A stretch of 64,000 bases of DNA from Leptospira haakeii (GCF_002812045.1 NZ_NPEG01000004.1:172722-236721), one strand, 5' to 3'; shown: positions 10,332-20,590, counted from the stretch's first letter. A program made the numbers and translations. Notes: generated by a model from the letters alone, not told the origin.

Positions 10332-11021
10332 ATGAACAATAGAATTGCGATCATTGCGGGTGGGACTGGACTGGTAGGTGGGGAACTTATACAAGAATTA
10401 TTGATAGATCCGTCCTGGGATAAGGTCTATCTTTTGGTCCGAAAACCTTTGGAATGGACTCATTCCAAATTGGAATTAATACTTACTGATTGGGATAAGA
10501 CCTTAGAATTCCCTCAAGGTGTTACGGATGCATTTTGCACTTTGGGAACTACGATCGGCAAAGCAGGTTCTAAGGAAAATTTTAAAAAAGTGGATTTAGA
10601 ATACCCATCCAGTTTTGCTAAAGCAGCAAAGGAGAAGGGTGTAAAATCTTTCTTTATAGTAACCGCGCTAGGAGCTGATCCAAATTCTTTCGTATTTTAT
10701 AATCAGGTAAAAGGGGAAGTAGAAGCGAAAATTTCCACACTTGGTTTCGAAACTTTCGGAATTTTCAGGCCTTCTCTTTTAGAAGGAGATAGAAAAGAAT
10801 TCAGGTTAGGGGAGAAGATCGGGTCTAAGCTTGCTTTTCTGATAAACCCTCTGCTTTTTGGTCCCTTGAAAAAATATAGATCCATTCATGCAAAGACCGT
10901 TGCTAAATCCATGTTGAACCTAGCTTGGTCCGGTAAAAAAGGAAATCATATTATAGAATCGGATAAAATTGCAGCATTAGGATCTTCTTCCGCAAGAGCG
11001 AATATAGAAAACTTAATATAG
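10332..11021 (+). CDS. NAD(P)-binding atypical SDR, TIP30/HTATIP2-like
   Basis: The 229-residue protein has an N-terminal Rossmann fold with the dinucleotide motif GGTGLVGGEL, followed by DAFCTLGTTIGKAGS and the SDR-like pair FYNQVKGEVEAK, where Tyr and Lys occupy the usual catalytic positions. FGIFRPSLLEGDRKEFRLGE and the preserved fold resemble the TIP30/HTATIP2 group of atypical short-chain reductases. The substrate cannot be told from sequence. The ATG has GGATGGAAGA upstream. It is transcribed divergently from the cyclase and converges on the SpoIIE-type phosphatase seven bases away. Confidence 0.85.
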   Translation: MNNRIAIIAGGTGLVGGELIQELLIDPSWDKVYLLVRKPLEWTHSKLELILTDWDKTLEFPQGVTDAFCTLGTTIGKAGSKENFKKVDLEYPSSFAKAAKEKGVKSFFIVTALGADPNSFVFYNQVKGEVEAKISTLGFETFGIFRPSLLEGDRKEFRLGEKIGSKLAFLINPLLFGPLKKYRSIHAKTVAKSMLNLAWSGKKGNHIIESDKIAALGSSSARANIENLI

Positions 11022-11028
11022 TTTCCGA

Positions 11029-13317
11029 TTAGGATTTCCCGTTTAATTTTTTAACGATCTCGGAAGCATTTTCATTTTGAGGATCTAATTCAAGACTTAG
11101 TTTGGCGAAGTTAATTGCTTTTTCGTGCCTTCCTAATTTTAGATTTAAGTCAGCTATATGAGCTAGATTTGCAGGGATCCCCGGATTACGAAGTTGGATC
11201 CTTTCCGCAAGCTCTAAAGAGCGATTGTAATTTCCGATCTTTTTGAAACAGAAAGATGCGGAGTAGATTATATCCGTATCCCCCGGATTTTCCTCCACAT
11301 AGGAATCCATAAGAGAACAAGCCTCCTGGTAATTTCCATTTTTATAATGGAGCCTGATCAAATCTCTCTTTAATATTTGGTTTTCTGGAGAAAGGTTTAA
11401 GGCTTCTTCGATAGTAAGAATTGCTTCCGGGATATTTTTGTTTCTTAAAAACTCTCTCGCTTTCTTGCTCAGATTATGGACTCCCTTTCCTGCCTTTGTT
11501 TTATTCAAGGATTTGCCTGGATCATATTCTATTCGCAAAAGAGAAAGATCGTCTGTAATACGTCCTTGGTTCTCTAAGTTGGAAGCTATCGTTTGTAAAT
11601 TCCCTTCGGAAGATTCTACAACCCGCAAGAATAAGGATTCATCCTTATTCATGGTTTTATCTCCGGAGTCGGAAATGATTTCCAAATCATCTCTTCCGTC
11701 GGAACCGATCACTAAAATATCAGCAGGTTGGAGTCTGAATATTTTTACACTTAAACTTCCTTCCATTCCTGGAGTACCTAATTTTCTATATTGCAAACTT
11801 TCCTCTAAAAAGGAAGCTTTTCCATCTCTGTATAGAACGGACCAAGGATGTTCTGCATTAATATAGTATAATATACCTGCTTCTTCGTCTAAAACTCCCA
11901 AGACCATGGAGACTAACATGCTCCCGTCGAATCCCTGGAATAATTTATGCAATTCTGTAAATGCGTTTTTGATCCATTTTTCAGCGTACAGGGAATAGGT
12001 GTTTTCATTTGTTAAAGTTCTTTGTAAAATAGAGTGGAATGCCGCTCCTAAAACGAGAACGCCTCCTGCTCCTTGTAGAGATTTCCCCATTGCATCCGCG
12101 TTCAAGAATACAGTGTATTCCTTTCCTCTTAAAAGGATTTCTTGCGCGATACAAATGTCTCCGCCTATCTCGCTTTCTTTTCCTTTAAATACGAAATTCT
12201 TCTTTTGTTTAATTAGAAAATCAACCTTTGCCTTTCTTCCGCTGGTTCGATTTATGCCTAAAGGTTTGATTAAAAGTGAAGTAAGAAAATAATCTCCGTC
12301 CTGTTGTTGTTTAAGTTCTTCAACAGTACGCAATGTTTCTCTGAGTTCAGAAGTTTTTTCTTCCACTAATGACTGGAGATGCTCTCTGATCCTACCGATC
12401 TCGCCTGTGGCCTTCGCAAAATCTTTTGCAAAACCTAAAAATTCTCGATCAATCGAGACCAAAGGAAGTTTTCCGGGGCCTCCAGCTGCAAGATCATTCG
12501 CTGATTTTCCAATTTGCTCTAAGGTAGTGGAAATAGATTGGAAATACAAAATAATTAGTGTGGTTGCTGCAAAAAAAGTTAATCCGATAAAGAATGCGAT
12601 CTCTAAATATGAATCAGGTCTGAGGCCTACATAAACCGCTAATATTGTTAGAGATAATAATACTAAAGAAAGTAAGAACCCGAATTTTCCTTTAAGACCT
12701 AAGAATCCGGGAGGGAAATTAGAAGAATAAGATCTACTTAGCAGAACCTTCTTCAACATGACCCGTTTAGGTCCGGTTATATAGTCTGTGATTATATAAC
12801 TAAAACCACAATATACAAAAACAGCAGCAAGCCATCCTAAGAATATATATAAAAGTTCTTTCAAATTATAATCAAATAACAAGTAGGGAATAACGCTAGT
12901 GAGAAGGACAAAACTCCCGTAGCAGAATGCAGATATCATATTATGCATAGGCAAATGGATCAGATCGGATAAAATCACATCCAATTCTTCTGAGGAGTTC
13001 CTACGTATAGAATGAGTAGGATTTAGTGTTTTGTTGATCCTTCTGATATGTGGTTCGATTCCCGAAATACCTATTGGAGCAAGCAATCCATATTGTACAC
13101 CATGTAATATAGTTACAAGCAAGGTCGCGAAAACAAAACAAAGGACGATTATATAATGGGTTTGAAGGGAAAACATCGGAATGGTCGCAGATCCGAAGAA
13201 AAAAGCATAAACCGCTCCAAACCAACCACCCGCTAAAGAGAATGCTACGATGGAAAAGGTATAGGAAATCTTTTTGTGAATCGCCTCGAAAAGGCGATAA
13301 AAATATCTCTGAGTCAT
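11029..13317 (-). CDS. Membrane SpoIIE-type PP2C phosphatase with C-terminal TPRs
   Basis: The N-terminal third holds about six membrane helices in two groups, then a short coiled linker (EKTSELRETLRTVEELKQQ). Next comes a SpoIIE/PP2C-type serine phosphatase domain with the metal-binding GGDICIAQEI and the block FLNADAMGKSLQGAGG. The last 130 residues form TPR-like repeats (AREFLRNKNIPEAILTIEEA, LHYKNGNYQEACSLM, ARKxGxxxxAxxFAK style). Such proteins usually dephosphorylate an anti-sigma antagonist in partner-switching circuits; no partner gene lies nearby. I chose the ATG at 13317 because AGGAT precedes it at good spacing. An in-frame ATG at 13389 would add 24 residues but has no ribosome site. 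Confidence 0.88.
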   Translation of the reverse strand: MTQRYFYRLFEAIHKKISYTFSIVAFSLAGGWFGAVYAFFFGSATIPMFSLQTHYIIVLCFVFATLLVTILHGVQYGLLAPIGISGIEPHIRRINKTLNPTHSIRRNSSEELDVILSDLIHLPMHNMISAFCYGSFVLLTSVIPYLLFDYNLKELLYIFLGWLAAVFVYCGFSYIITDYITGPKRVMLKKVLLSRSYSSNFPPGFLGLKGKFGFLLSLVLLSLTILAVYVGLRPDSYLEIAFFIGLTFFAATTLIILYFQSISTTLEQIGKSANDLAAGGPGKLPLVSIDREFLGFAKDFAKATGEIGRIREHLQSLVEEKTSELRETLRTVEELKQQQDGDYFLTSLLIKPLGINRTSGRKAKVDFLIKQKKNFVFKGKESEIGGDICIAQEILLRGKEYTVFLNADAMGKSLQGAGGVLVLGAAFHSILQRTLTNENTYSLYAEKWIKNAFTELHKLFQGFDGSMLVSMVLGVLDEEAGILYYINAEHPWSVLYRDGKASFLEESLQYRKLGTPGMEGSLSVKIFRLQPADILVIGSDGRDDLEIISDSGDKTMNKDESLFLRVVESSEGNLQTIASNLENQGRITDDLSLLRIEYDPGKSLNKTKAGKGVHNLSKKAREFLRNKNIPEAILTIEEALNLSPENQILKRDLIRLHYKNGNYQEACSLMDSYVEENPGDTDIIYSASFCFKKIGNYNRSLELAERIQLRNPGIPANLAHIADLNLKLGRHEKAINFAKLSLELDPQNENASEIVKKLNGKS

Positions 13318-13608
13318 CTCGATTATCCTGGAATGTTCCGGATCTTTATGGAATACAAAAGAATAAGACGAAACGATTCTTCTGAACATATTTTGTATGG
13401 AAAGAAATTTTTTCCTACAACTCTTTATCTGAAGCAGAATAATTTATAGAAAGATGTGGATATCATAAAAAGTATTACGTCGATAAGAATCGATTGGATT
13501 TTGTTTTTGTGAACAATTGTTTACATTCATTGATCTTGATCGGATATTTTGCTTTTCAAATACGATAGGCAAATTAGTTTCACCTTCGATTCACGTAGGG
13601 GATGAAAG

Positions 13609-14370
13609 ATGGATATTCGAGGAAAACGTATAGTAATTACGGGAGCTGCCTCCGGGATCGGAAAAGAAACTTTGATCAAGTTTTTGGAATTCGATGGAGT
13701 AAAGGTCCTTGCTGTGGATTTGGATCCGTCTCGTCTGGATATTTCCGATGATCGAGTAAAAAAATTCAAATGTGATGTTTCCTCTTCCGAGAATGTAGAT
13801 AAAATTTTTAAGGAAGCTGAAAAGGTTTTGGGCGGTATTGATATCTTTTATGCAAACGCAGGTTTTGCATACTATGAGGAGATTAAAAAACCGGATTGGA
13901 AACGTATGGAGAAAATTTTTCAAACAAATGTTTTTTCCACTATCTATGGATTACAAAAGGTCCAGGCGGAATATTCCAATCCTGTTTATTATATCATCAC
14001 TGCTTCTGCTATGAGTTTTCTTTCGATCCCAGGTTATGCATTATATTCGGCAACCAAAGCGGCAGTACATTCTTTTGCAGAAGCGTTTCAGTTCGAATTG
14101 AAGAAACCGCATAGGCTGATGGTCGTTTATCCGATCGCCACTCGAACGAATTTTTTCGACTCTGCCGGCAAAAAGGTGCCGGTGCCTTTTCCTTCTCAGA
14201 CTCCGAAACAAGTTGCAAGTGCGGTTATTTCCGGAATTCAATGGAATAAGAAGAAGGTTCTTCCTTCTAAAATATTTACTCTAATGATGTTCTTGGATAG
14301 ATTTTTGATCTATCCGCTTCGTATTTATCAGCATATCGAAAACTGGAAACGTAAAAGGGCTCTAAACTAA
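13609..14370 (+). CDS. Short-chain dehydrogenase/reductase
   Basis: This is a classical SDR of 253 residues with the cofactor motif [10 protein letters not shown], an Asp-Val near the second strand, NAG within [10 protein letters not shown], a catalytic Ser in ITASAMSF, and the catalytic YSATK (YxxxK). The substrate is not evident. A basic, hydrophobic C-terminus (about residues 220-253, ending WKRKRALN) suggests membrane association. GGGGATGAAAG precedes the ATG. It overlaps the 3' end of the convergent acyl-CoA dehydrogenase gene by nine bases. Confidence 0.9.
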   Translation: MDIRGKRIVITGAASGIGKETLIKFLEFDGVKVLAVDLDPSRLDISDDRVKKFKCDVSSSENVDKIFKEAEKVLGGIDIFYANAGFAYYEEIKKPDWKRMEKIFQTNVFSTIYGLQKVQAEYSNPVYYIITASAMSFLSIPGYALYSATKAAVHSFAEAFQFELKKPHRLMVVYPIATRTNFFDSAGKKVPVPFPSQTPKQVASAVISGIQWNKKKVLPSKIFTLMMFLDRFLIYPLRIYQHIENWKRKRALN

Positions 14371-16116
14371 GGCAGGGCTATTTTTATTCTCTATACGTAT
14401 TTTATTATATTCTAATAAAGCAAGGCTATCTAAGTTATAAGCACAGACTAAGTTTGCTCTTACTTCCTTAGCGTCGCCTTGTAGCTTATTTAAACTTCTT
14501 TCTAAGATCACTCCTATGATAACTCTGGTTGCGGATTCTACTAGTTCGAAAGCAACCTCGTCCTTGGATATTCCATTTTCTAAAGATGTATAAATTAGAT
14601 GGGATTCTTCTAATTTTTTGCGATTTTCTATTAGTTCTCTAGAGGGGGAGATATTACTCATTTCTTCGTCCAGATATTGTCTTAAAATACCTTTTGTTCC
14701 CAAACCCGTGACAATTCCTCCGATGGCTGCCACAACCTGCAATTGTGTGGTTCCTTCGTAAATATTAGTGATTCTCACATCTCTATAGATCCTGGAAATA
14801 TCGTAATCATAAGTATATCCAGCTCCTCCATGAATTTGGAGTGCGTCGAATGCGATCTTATTTGCCTGTTCTGTAATATAATATTTGGATAATGGAGTGA
14901 ATAAATTGGCGAGTTTTTCCCATTTTTTTATACTTTCGTCCTTTTTGATCTCCCTCTCATCGATGCCGGATTCTTTCATTTTTTCGGATTTCCAGTGATA
15001 TAGATCTATAGATCTGGAAGCTTCTTGCAAAATGGAGCGCATCGCTATGATTTCTCTGTCCATTAGATCCAACATCTTCTTCACAGCTGGGATGTTTTTG
15101 ATCTTCTTACCGAATTGTTCTCTTTCATCCGCGTATTTTTTAGCTTCGTAATAGGCTGCGGCTCCGATTCCCATTGCCTGTCCTGCGATGGAAAGTCTTG
15201 CTCCGTTCATCATTGCCATGGAATATTTTACAAGTCCGTAACCTTCTTCTCCGATTAAGATGCCGGGAGTATTCTCGTACACTACCTCGCATGTGGGAGA
15301 ACAATGTAGTCCCATTTTTTTCTCTATTCCTGCGATCTCAACATCTTCACTTTTTACTATAAAGAAGGAAAGTCCTCTTGCCCCACTGGTGGGACTTCCC
15401 GTTCTAGCTAATGTAAGAATGATAGAAGGTTTATCATCGAACCCGCAGCCATGAGTAATAAACCTTTTGGCACCAGTAATTCTCCAGACACCGTCTTCTC
15501 CCTTGATCGCTTTTGTTTGTAAATTAGGAAGATCTGATCCGTAATTCGGTTCTGTGAGTGCCATTGCACCACATAGTTCTCCGGCTGCCATTTTAGGTAC
15601 GTAAGTTTCTACCATTTCCTCCGAGCCGAATCTTTCTATCGTTTCCGCAAGGTTCATACATCCTAAAGCGATCGCAAGTGAGCCATCGGCTCTGGAAAAT
15701 ATTTCCATCAGCATAGCTTGTACTGTACAAGGTAGTCCCAATCCACCATGTTTCCGTCCGATAGAATAGGGGAGAATTCCAGCTTCTTTAACCTGATTGA
15801 CTGCGTTTATCATTTCCTTTGGAAATGTAACTTTACCTTTTTCGTATATTAAACCTTCTGCATCCATTTTTTGGGCAAAGGGGGCCACTTCTTTTCCTGC
15901 GATCTCTCCTGCAGATTCTAATACCGATCTATAAAATTCGATGGCTTCTTCTTTACTTCCCGGAGCTAATGAAAACTCTTCTTTTCCGTTTTTTTCATAT
16001 TCTTTTTTGTCTGAAAAACCTTGTTCGAAAGCTTCTACTACTTCTTCCCAGTCTATTAAGGATTCGAAATATTGTTTTAAGTCTTCATTCTCTAAGAAAT
16101 AATTATTTTCGAGCAT
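14362..16116 (-). CDS. Long acyl-CoA dehydrogenase (with C-terminal extension)
   Basis: The FAD enzyme catalyses alpha,beta-dehydrogenation of acyl-CoA in fatty-acid oxidation. At 584 residues it is about 200 longer than the basic family, like members with an added C-terminal domain. Visible features are [19 protein letters not shown] (typical of the family's FAD site), [49 protein letters not shown] and [10 protein letters not shown], whose Glu is the usual catalytic base. An insertion around residues 375-405 ([20 protein letters not shown]) is charged and helical. GGAGAAT precedes the ATG. The acyl chain it prefers cannot be judged. Confidence 0.9.
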   Translation of the reverse strand: MLENNYFLENEDLKQYFESLIDWEEVVEAFEQGFSDKKEYEKNGKEEFSLAPGSKEEAIEFYRSVLESAGEIAGKEVAPFAQKMDAEGLIYEKGKVTFPKEMINAVNQVKEAGILPYSIGRKHGGLGLPCTVQAMLMEIFSRADGSLAIALGCMNLAETIERFGSEEMVETYVPKMAAGELCGAMALTEPNYGSDLPNLQTKAIKGEDGVWRITGAKRFITHGCGFDDKPSIILTLARTGSPTSGARGLSFFIVKSEDVEIAGIEKKMGLHCSPTCEVVYENTPGILIGEEGYGLVKYSMAMMNGARLSIAGQAMGIGAAAYYEAKKYADEREQFGKKIKNIPAVKKMLDLMDREIIAMRSILQEASRSIDLYHWKSEKMKESGIDEREIKKDESIKKWEKLANLFTPLSKYYITEQANKIAFDALQIHGGAGYTYDYDISRIYRDVRITNIYEGTTQLQVVAAIGGIVTGLGTKGILRQYLDEEMSNISPSRELIENRKKLEESHLIYTSLENGISKDEVAFELVESATRVIIGVILERSLNKLQGDAKEVRANLVCAYNLDSLALLEYNKIRIENKNSPALV

Positions 16117-16270
16117 GGATATTCTCCGAATAAAATGAACTTTTGTTCAGTGTAATTACGTTTCTTAAGGAAGCCTTATTTTACGGATATGAAATGAAAA
16201 GGGAAAAATTGAGAAGCTTTGTTTTTTTGAGAGAACTAACAATATTTGTTTTGGGAGGCAAAGAGAGGAA

Positions 16271-16384
16271 GGGTTCGCACAAAGAACACAGAGATCACGA
16301 AGAATTTTATGCGAAGAATTGAATATACGATCTGTAAGGAATTAGAATTTTGAAACTTTGGTGAACCCCGTGCCTCCGTGCGAA
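16271..16384. repeat. Dispersed intergenic repeat, copy 2 (two inverted arms)
   Basis: The left arm reads GGGTTCGCACAAAGAACACA followed by GAGATCACGAAG. The right arm, read on the other strand, begins TTCGCACGGAGGCACGG. Arms end in TTCGCAC at 16274-16280 and GTGCGAA at 16378-16384, enclosing about 100 bp. It occupies the centre of the 351-base gap between the acyl-CoA dehydrogenase and lipL32; the rest of that gap holds the lipL32 terminator and nothing else I can identify. Confidence 0.75.
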
Positions 16385-16409
16385 ATAAATATAACTAGGA
16401 GGTATAAAA

Positions 16410-16437
16410 AAAGCCGCCGGTTTAACCCGACGGCTTT
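16410..16437 (-). terminator. Intrinsic terminator of lipL32
   Basis: AAAGCCG, one mismatch, CGG, a 6-nt loop, CCG, one mismatch, CGGCTTT. Read on the minus strand, the stem lies about 30 bases past the lipL32 stop and ends in a run of seven T residues (complement of 16404-16410 region). Confidence 0.82.
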
Positions 16438-16467
16438 CGGCTTTTCAGCAAAGCTGGATAAGAAGGA

Positions 16468-17274
16468 TTACTTCTTGTCTCCTGCGATTGCAGCTTTCAA
16501 TTTTTCTTCTGCATCAACAGCTAATTTTTGCAATTCAGCTGGGTTTGCGTGAAGAATAGGAGAAAGACCTGGAACACCTGGAGGGCCAAGAACTCCAACA
16601 GTTGCTACGAAAGAACCTTTAACTTCGCCTACTTTGTAAGTAGTGAAAGTAACTCTGTATAAACCGCGAACTAAAAGTTTTTTAGTGTCGATGTTTTTAA
16701 GTTCATCTAAGCTTTTTGGAATATTAGGAATTTGGATACGAAGTAAAGAGTTGTACTTGTTGTGACGCTCTTCATTGTAAGTATCGTCTCCATCATCATT
16801 GTCGCCAAGATTTTGAAGAGCTTTTCCTTTAGCTGCTCCTTCGATTTGGTTCGGCATAATAGCTGCTAAGCGCTCTACGCGGATCCAAGTATCGAACCAG
16901 TTCGGCATGCTTTTTTCTTCTGGAGTTGCAGCTTTGAAAGCCTCACTTTGGAAGTCGCTGCTAGATGGCTCACCAATTTCTCCGGTAGGGGAAATTAGAC
17001 GAACACCTAATTCAACGATTGCTGCTGGAACCCAAATATAAAGGAAATATGATTTCTTTCCGTTTACTACTGCGTCAGCGGCTTGTCCTGGTTTGATGTA
17101 TCCCCAATAGTTCACAGTTTCAGAATAAGGTGCAAAAAGCTTCTTAACTCCTACTCCTGGAATGTCTTGCTCACCGACCGAGAAATTACTTTGTAGGCCG
17201 GGAAGTCCACCGATACATGCAGCAAAGCTGACCATTATAGCGGTGGAGATTATAAGGATCGAAGATTTTTTCAT
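16468..17274 (-). CDS. lipL32: Major lipoprotein LipL32
   Basis: LipL32 is the most abundant lipoprotein of pathogenic Leptospira, attached to the outer membrane; the family binds calcium and host matrix proteins in vitro. The 268-residue precursor has a signal peptide ending in the lipobox VSFAAC, so the mature protein starts at Cys20. Hallmark segments are [16 protein letters not shown] [43 protein letters not shown], the acidic stretch [19 protein letters not shown] and [21 protein letters not shown]. The acidic run is less Asp-rich than the L. interrogans form as I remember it. AAGGAG lies nine bases before the ATG. The ParB-like gene is upstream on the same strand, 233 bases away, in an AT-rich gap likely to hold the strong promoter. 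Confidence 0.97.
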   Translation of the reverse strand: MKKSSILIISTAIMVSFAACIGGLPGLQSNFSVGEQDIPGVGVKKLFAPYSETVNYWGYIKPGQAADAVVNGKKSYFLYIWVPAAIVELGVRLISPTGEIGEPSSSDFQSEAFKAATPEEKSMPNWFDTWIRVERLAAIMPNQIEGAAKGKALQNLGDNDDGDDTYNEERHNKYNSLLRIQIPNIPKSLDELKNIDTKKLLVRGLYRVTFTTYKVGEVKGSFVATVGVLGPPGVPGLSPILHANPAELQKLAVDAEEKLKAAIAGDKK

Positions 17275-17507
17275 TCGAGAGATCTCCTTGGTATGGATTG
17301 CTCAAGATAGAGAAGAGATTCCTTTTTGTAAATCTAATTAATAAATTTTTGTTTCCTACTCTTCTTTTGCGGTGCAAAATTTTTACAAAGCAGTAATTTT
17401 ACATCTCAACCGGATCATATAACAAGTTCCATTTGATAAGTAAAAAAATTTCCAGGTCTCTTAACAGAAACGTTTTGAACGAGGGGATGATGGATAGGTG
17501 GTTTAGT

Positions 17508-17906
17508 TTAGTTTTTGAAAAGCCAGGACCAAAACCATTCCCAAAGATCCAATAACCAGGCAAACAATCTACCAAGGATCCCGGTATGGGAATACCTTCT
17601 TAATAGCTTTTGAGCCCTTTCTTGTTCTTCTGGGGTAAATGGTAGCCGTACATTGTTTTCTTCGGCTTCGATCAAAACTCTTTCTTTTTTACTTCGTACA
17701 TCTACGATTCGAACATCAACATATTCCCAGCCCAGAAGTTTCACACATTCCAGGCGTCTTTCGCCAGAGACTAATTTATTGTCCAGGTCGATAATGATCG
17801 GATGCAAAAGCCCTAAGTTTTGTATGGAAGATTTGAGACCATGTAAGTCGCCTAAATCTTTACGAATGCGGTTCTTTACCTTAATATCGGAGACCCGAAT
17901 TTTCAT
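17508..17906 (-). CDS. ParB/Srx-domain protein with Trp-rich C-terminal tail
   Basis: Residues 1-105 form a stand-alone ParB N-terminal (ParB/sulfiredoxin-like) domain: RIRKDLGDLHGLKSSIQ, GLLHPIIID, the nucleotide-binding signature SGERRLECVKLLGW and EENNVRLPFTPEE. The helix-turn-helix and dimer domains of chromosomal ParB are absent. Residues about 109-132 (GILGRLFAWLLDLWEWFWSW) are hydrophobic with five Trp, suggesting a membrane-contacting helix. Nucleotide binding is expected from the GERR motif; the biological role is unknown. It sits between lipL32 and metK, divergent from metK and upstream of lipL32 on the same strand. It is not the partition ParB. Confidence 0.85.
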   Translation of the reverse strand: MKIRVSDIKVKNRIRKDLGDLHGLKSSIQNLGLLHPIIIDLDNKLVSGERRLECVKLLGWEYVDVRIVDVRSKKERVLIEAEENNVRLPFTPEEQERAQKLLRRYSHTGILGRLFAWLLDLWEWFWSWLFKN

Positions 17907-18015
17907 CTAAGAAATGCTTTTTTCACCGTATAAATCCTACAAACCAATTTCGGAAGTTTTGACTAAATTTCCTAAAGAACCCTTCTGGGATTGGAAAAGG
18001 TTGGGTCGGATTCAC

Positions 18016-18046
18016 TTGACAGTGACGACTTGCATAGGTTTATAGT
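18016..18046 (+). promoter_or_regulatory. Candidate sigma-70 promoter of metK
   Basis: A perfect TTGACA at 18016-18021 is followed after 19 bases by TATAGT (18041-18046, 5 of 6 to consensus), or after 17 bases by the weaker TTTATA. The predicted start is about 50 bases before the metK ATG. A small GGGGA/TCCCC hairpin lies in that leader. Confidence 0.6.
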
Positions 18047-18101
18047 TTTAGGCGGGGAAGATTCTCCCCTTCGAATTAATTTTAACAGGAATTACAATCG
18101 A

Positions 18102-19262
18102 ATGTCCCTTCAAGACTTCATCTTTACCTCGGAATCCGTATCGGAAGGACACCCGGACAAGGTTTGTGACCAAATTTCCGACGCAATTCTAGACGCTTAT
18201 TTAGCTCAGGATCCTAAATCCAGGGTAGCTTGCGAAACTTTAGTGACTACCAACCTCGTTGTGGTTGCGGGAGAAGTAACTAGCAAGGGAAAAATCGACG
18301 CGGTTGAGATCGCAAGAAATGTGATCAAGGATATCGGATACAACGATGTTTCCCTAGGTTTTGACGCAGAGTTCGCTGTAGTTTCTTCTCATATCCATGC
18401 TCAAAGTCCTGACATTTCTCAAGGTGTTACCGAGGGAGAAGGTCTTTTTAAAGAGCAAGGAGCTGGTGACCAAGGTTTGATGTTCGGATTCGCTATCGAC
18501 GAAACTCCTGAACTAATGCCTATGCCAATCTATTACTCTCACGAGTTAGTTAGACATTTGTCCGGATTACGTCATAACGGTAAATTGAAATGGTTACGTC
18601 CGGATGCAAAATCCCAGGTTACTGTAGAATACAAAAACGGAAAACCTTCTCGGATTGATACAGTAGTTATCTCTACCCAACACGCTCCTGAAGTTTCTCA
18701 TAAGCAGATCGAAGAATCCGTAATTGAAGAATGTATTAAGAAGGTTATACCAGCTAACTTCTTGAAAGATACTAAGTATTTTATCAACCCAACTGGACAG
18801 TTCATCATTGGTGGACCACACGGAGATACCGGTCTGACAGGACGTAAGATCATCGTGGATACTTACGGCGGTTATGGAAGACATGGTGGTGGAGCATTCT
18901 CTGGAAAAGATCCATCCAAAGTAGACCGTTCGGCGGCTTATATGGGAAGATATATCGCGAAAAATATCGTAGCAGCAGGACTTGCTTCTCAGTGTGAGGT
19001 GCAGTTGGCATATGCGATCGGTGTTGCTGAGCCTGTTTCGGTCCATGTTGACACTTTTGGGACAGGTAAACTTTCCGAAGAAGAAATCGTAAAAAGAATT
19101 AAAGCAAACTTCAAACTGACTCCAAGAGGGATCACCGAGTCCTTACAATTATTGGAGAAAGGAAGAAAATACAGGGAAACCGCTGCTTACGGACATTTCG
19201 GAAGAAGTGGGGAAACATTCACCTGGGAAAGAACTGATAAAGCAGGAGCATTGAAAGGTTAA
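18102..19262 (+). CDS. metK: S-adenosylmethionine synthetase MetK
   Basis: MetK makes S-adenosylmethionine from ATP and methionine. The 386-residue product has the signatures [49 protein letters not shown] and the Lys-rich loop [17 protein letters not shown] chose the ATG at 18102, which gives the family N-terminus [11 protein letters not shown] and has AGGA 11 bases upstream; the open frame extends 37 codons further left to 17991 but that stretch contains the candidate promoter. Its stop overlaps the start of the transketolase gene (TAATG), so the two are translationally coupled. Confidence 0.97.
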   Translation: MSLQDFIFTSESVSEGHPDKVCDQISDAILDAYLAQDPKSRVACETLVTTNLVVVAGEVTSKGKIDAVEIARNVIKDIGYNDVSLGFDAEFAVVSSHIHAQSPDISQGVTEGEGLFKEQGAGDQGLMFGFAIDETPELMPMPIYYSHELVRHLSGLRHNGKLKWLRPDAKSQVTVEYKNGKPSRIDTVVISTQHAPEVSHKQIEESVIEECIKKVIPANFLKDTKYFINPTGQFIIGGPHGDTGLTGRKIIVDTYGGYGRHGGGAFSGKDPSKVDRSAAYMGRYIAKNIVAAGLASQCEVQLAYAIGVAEPVSVHVDTFGTGKLSEEEIVKRIKANFKLTPRGITESLQLLEKGRKYRETAAYGHFGRSGETFTWERTDKAGALKG

Positions 19263-20221
19263 TGGGAGCAGTATCCGCATCTAGCGCAGATCAAAAAGCA
19301 ACCAGAGACGGTTATGGAGACGCATTGCACGAGTTAGGTGCAGGGCGTTCCGATATCGTAGTACTAGACGCGGATCTTTCCGGTTCTACTAAAACCAATA
19401 AATTCGCAAAAGCATTTCCGGATCGTTTTTTTAACGTAGGAGTTGCTGAACAGAATTTAGTGGGACATGCAGCCGGGCTTGCTCTTGCTGGTTACATTCC
19501 ATTTGCTTCTTCTTTCGCGATGTTCTTATCCGGAAGAGCCTGGGAAGTAGTACGTAATAGTATAGTTTATCCTTTCTTAAACGTAAAGTTGGTAGCTTCC
19601 CACGGTGGAATTACTGTGGGTGAGGACGGAGCTTCTCACCAATGTATCGAAGATTTTGCCACTATGAGAGCCATTCCTGAAATGGTAGTGATCTGTCCTT
19701 CCGATTATAACGAAACTAAACAGATCATCCATGCAATTGCAGATTATAAAGGACCGGTTTATGTAAGAGTAGGCCGTCCTAATCTTCCTTTGATCGAAAG
19801 AGAAAATTATAAATTCGAGATCGGAAAAGCGGAAGTGATGAGAGAAGGTAAAGATGTTCTTATCATCGCAAACGGAGTTCTGGTGAACGAGGCAATGATC
19901 GCAGTAAAAGAACTGGAAGCTGAAGGTATCCAGGCAACTCTTTTGAACATGGCTACAATCAAACCTATCGATAAAGAAGCTATATTGAAATATGCTAAAC
20001 TTTGCGGTGCAGTTGTAACTTGCGAAGAGCATAATGTGATCGGCGGATTAGGTTCTGCAGTAAGCGAATTCTTATCCGAAGAGCATCCGGTTCGAGTTCT
20101 GAAATTAGGAATGAAAGACAGTTTCGGTAAATCCGGTACTTGGTCTGGACTTCTGGATTATTTTGGGCTCAGATCTAAAAACATAGTGGAACTGGCGAAA
20201 AAAGCAGTCCAATCCAAATAA
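19262..20221 (+). CDS. Transketolase, C-terminal subunit
   Basis: This 319-residue protein covers only the pyrimidine-binding and C-terminal domains of transketolase. It begins around [22 protein letters not shown], has the cofactor-contacting [20 protein letters not shown] with its catalytic Glu, [20 protein letters not shown], and the C-terminal block [19 protein letters not shown]. The thiamine-diphosphate-binding N-terminal half must be encoded elsewhere, since no such gene is in the window. The complex would interconvert pentose-phosphate sugars. It overlaps the metK stop by one base and is followed by a hairpin terminator. Confidence 0.93.
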   Translation: MGAVSASSADQKATRDGYGDALHELGAGRSDIVVLDADLSGSTKTNKFAKAFPDRFFNVGVAEQNLVGHAAGLALAGYIPFASSFAMFLSGRAWEVVRNSIVYPFLNVKLVASHGGITVGEDGASHQCIEDFATMRAIPEMVVICPSDYNETKQIIHAIADYKGPVYVRVGRPNLPLIERENYKFEIGKAEVMREGKDVLIIANGVLVNEAMIAVKELEAEGIQATLLNMATIKPIDKEAILKYAKLCGAVVTCEEHNVIGGLGSAVSEFLSEEHPVRVLKLGMKDSFGKSGTWSGLLDYFGLRSKNIVELAKKAVQSK

Positions 20222-20227
20222 CAAACA

Positions 20228-20256
20228 ACCCGGTGTTTTGCCGGGTATAAGTTTTT
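20228..20256 (+). terminator. Hairpin terminator between transketolase gene and clpS
   Basis: ACCCGG and CCGGGT pair around a 7-nt loop, followed by ATAAG and five T. It ends only seven bases before the clpS ATG, so it may instead act as a leader hairpin of clpS when read through. Confidence 0.7.
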
Positions 20257-20262
20257 CGTGCC

Positions 20263-20577
20263 ATGCCTAACTCCCCCTCAATAGAAGAAACCACCACAGA
20301 AGATCCGGTGCAAATCGGCGGACCCTGGAGAGTGGTTTTATGGGATGATAACGAACATACCTACGAATATGTAATCATGATGCTTATGGATGTTTGTAAG
20401 ATGACTCCGGAGCAAGCCTTTAGTCACGCTGTAGAAGTAGACGCTCAGAAAAAGACAGTAGTGTTTGCAGGCGAATTAGAACACGCAGAACATATCCAGG
20501 ATCTAATTTTAAATTATGGACCGGATCCACTTCTACCAGCATCTAAAGGTTCCATGAGCGCAACCCTAGAAGGTTAA
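20263..20577 (+). CDS. clpS: ATP-dependent Clp protease adaptor ClpS
   Basis: ClpS delivers N-degron substrates to ClpAP. The 104-residue product has a flexible N-terminus, then the core WRVVLWDDNEHTYEYVIMML (with the DDN/H substrate pocket residues), MTPEQAFSHAVEVDAQ and VFAGELEHAEH. A C-terminal tail (PLLPASKGSMSATLEG) extends beyond the core. No Shine-Dalgarno sequence is visible in front of the ATG; the preceding bases are the T run of a terminator. clpA is not adjacent, unlike in many proteobacteria. Confidence 0.95.
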   Translation: MPNSPSIEETTTEDPVQIGGPWRVVLWDDNEHTYEYVIMMLMDVCKMTPEQAFSHAVEVDAQKKTVVFAGELEHAEHIQDLILNYGPDPLLPASKGSMSATLEG

Positions 20578-20590
20578 TTTTTAGCTACGG

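Noticed and set aside
17275..17507. Specific promoter call for lipL32
   Set aside because: The AT-rich gap offers several weak -10-like boxes, for example TATGAT, but none with a convincing -35, so no site is asserted.
18045..18101. Possible SAM-type riboswitch in the metK leader
   Set aside because: The leader from the candidate promoter is only about 50 bases with one 5-bp hairpin; it shows no match to the core of SAM-I, SAM-II or related classes.
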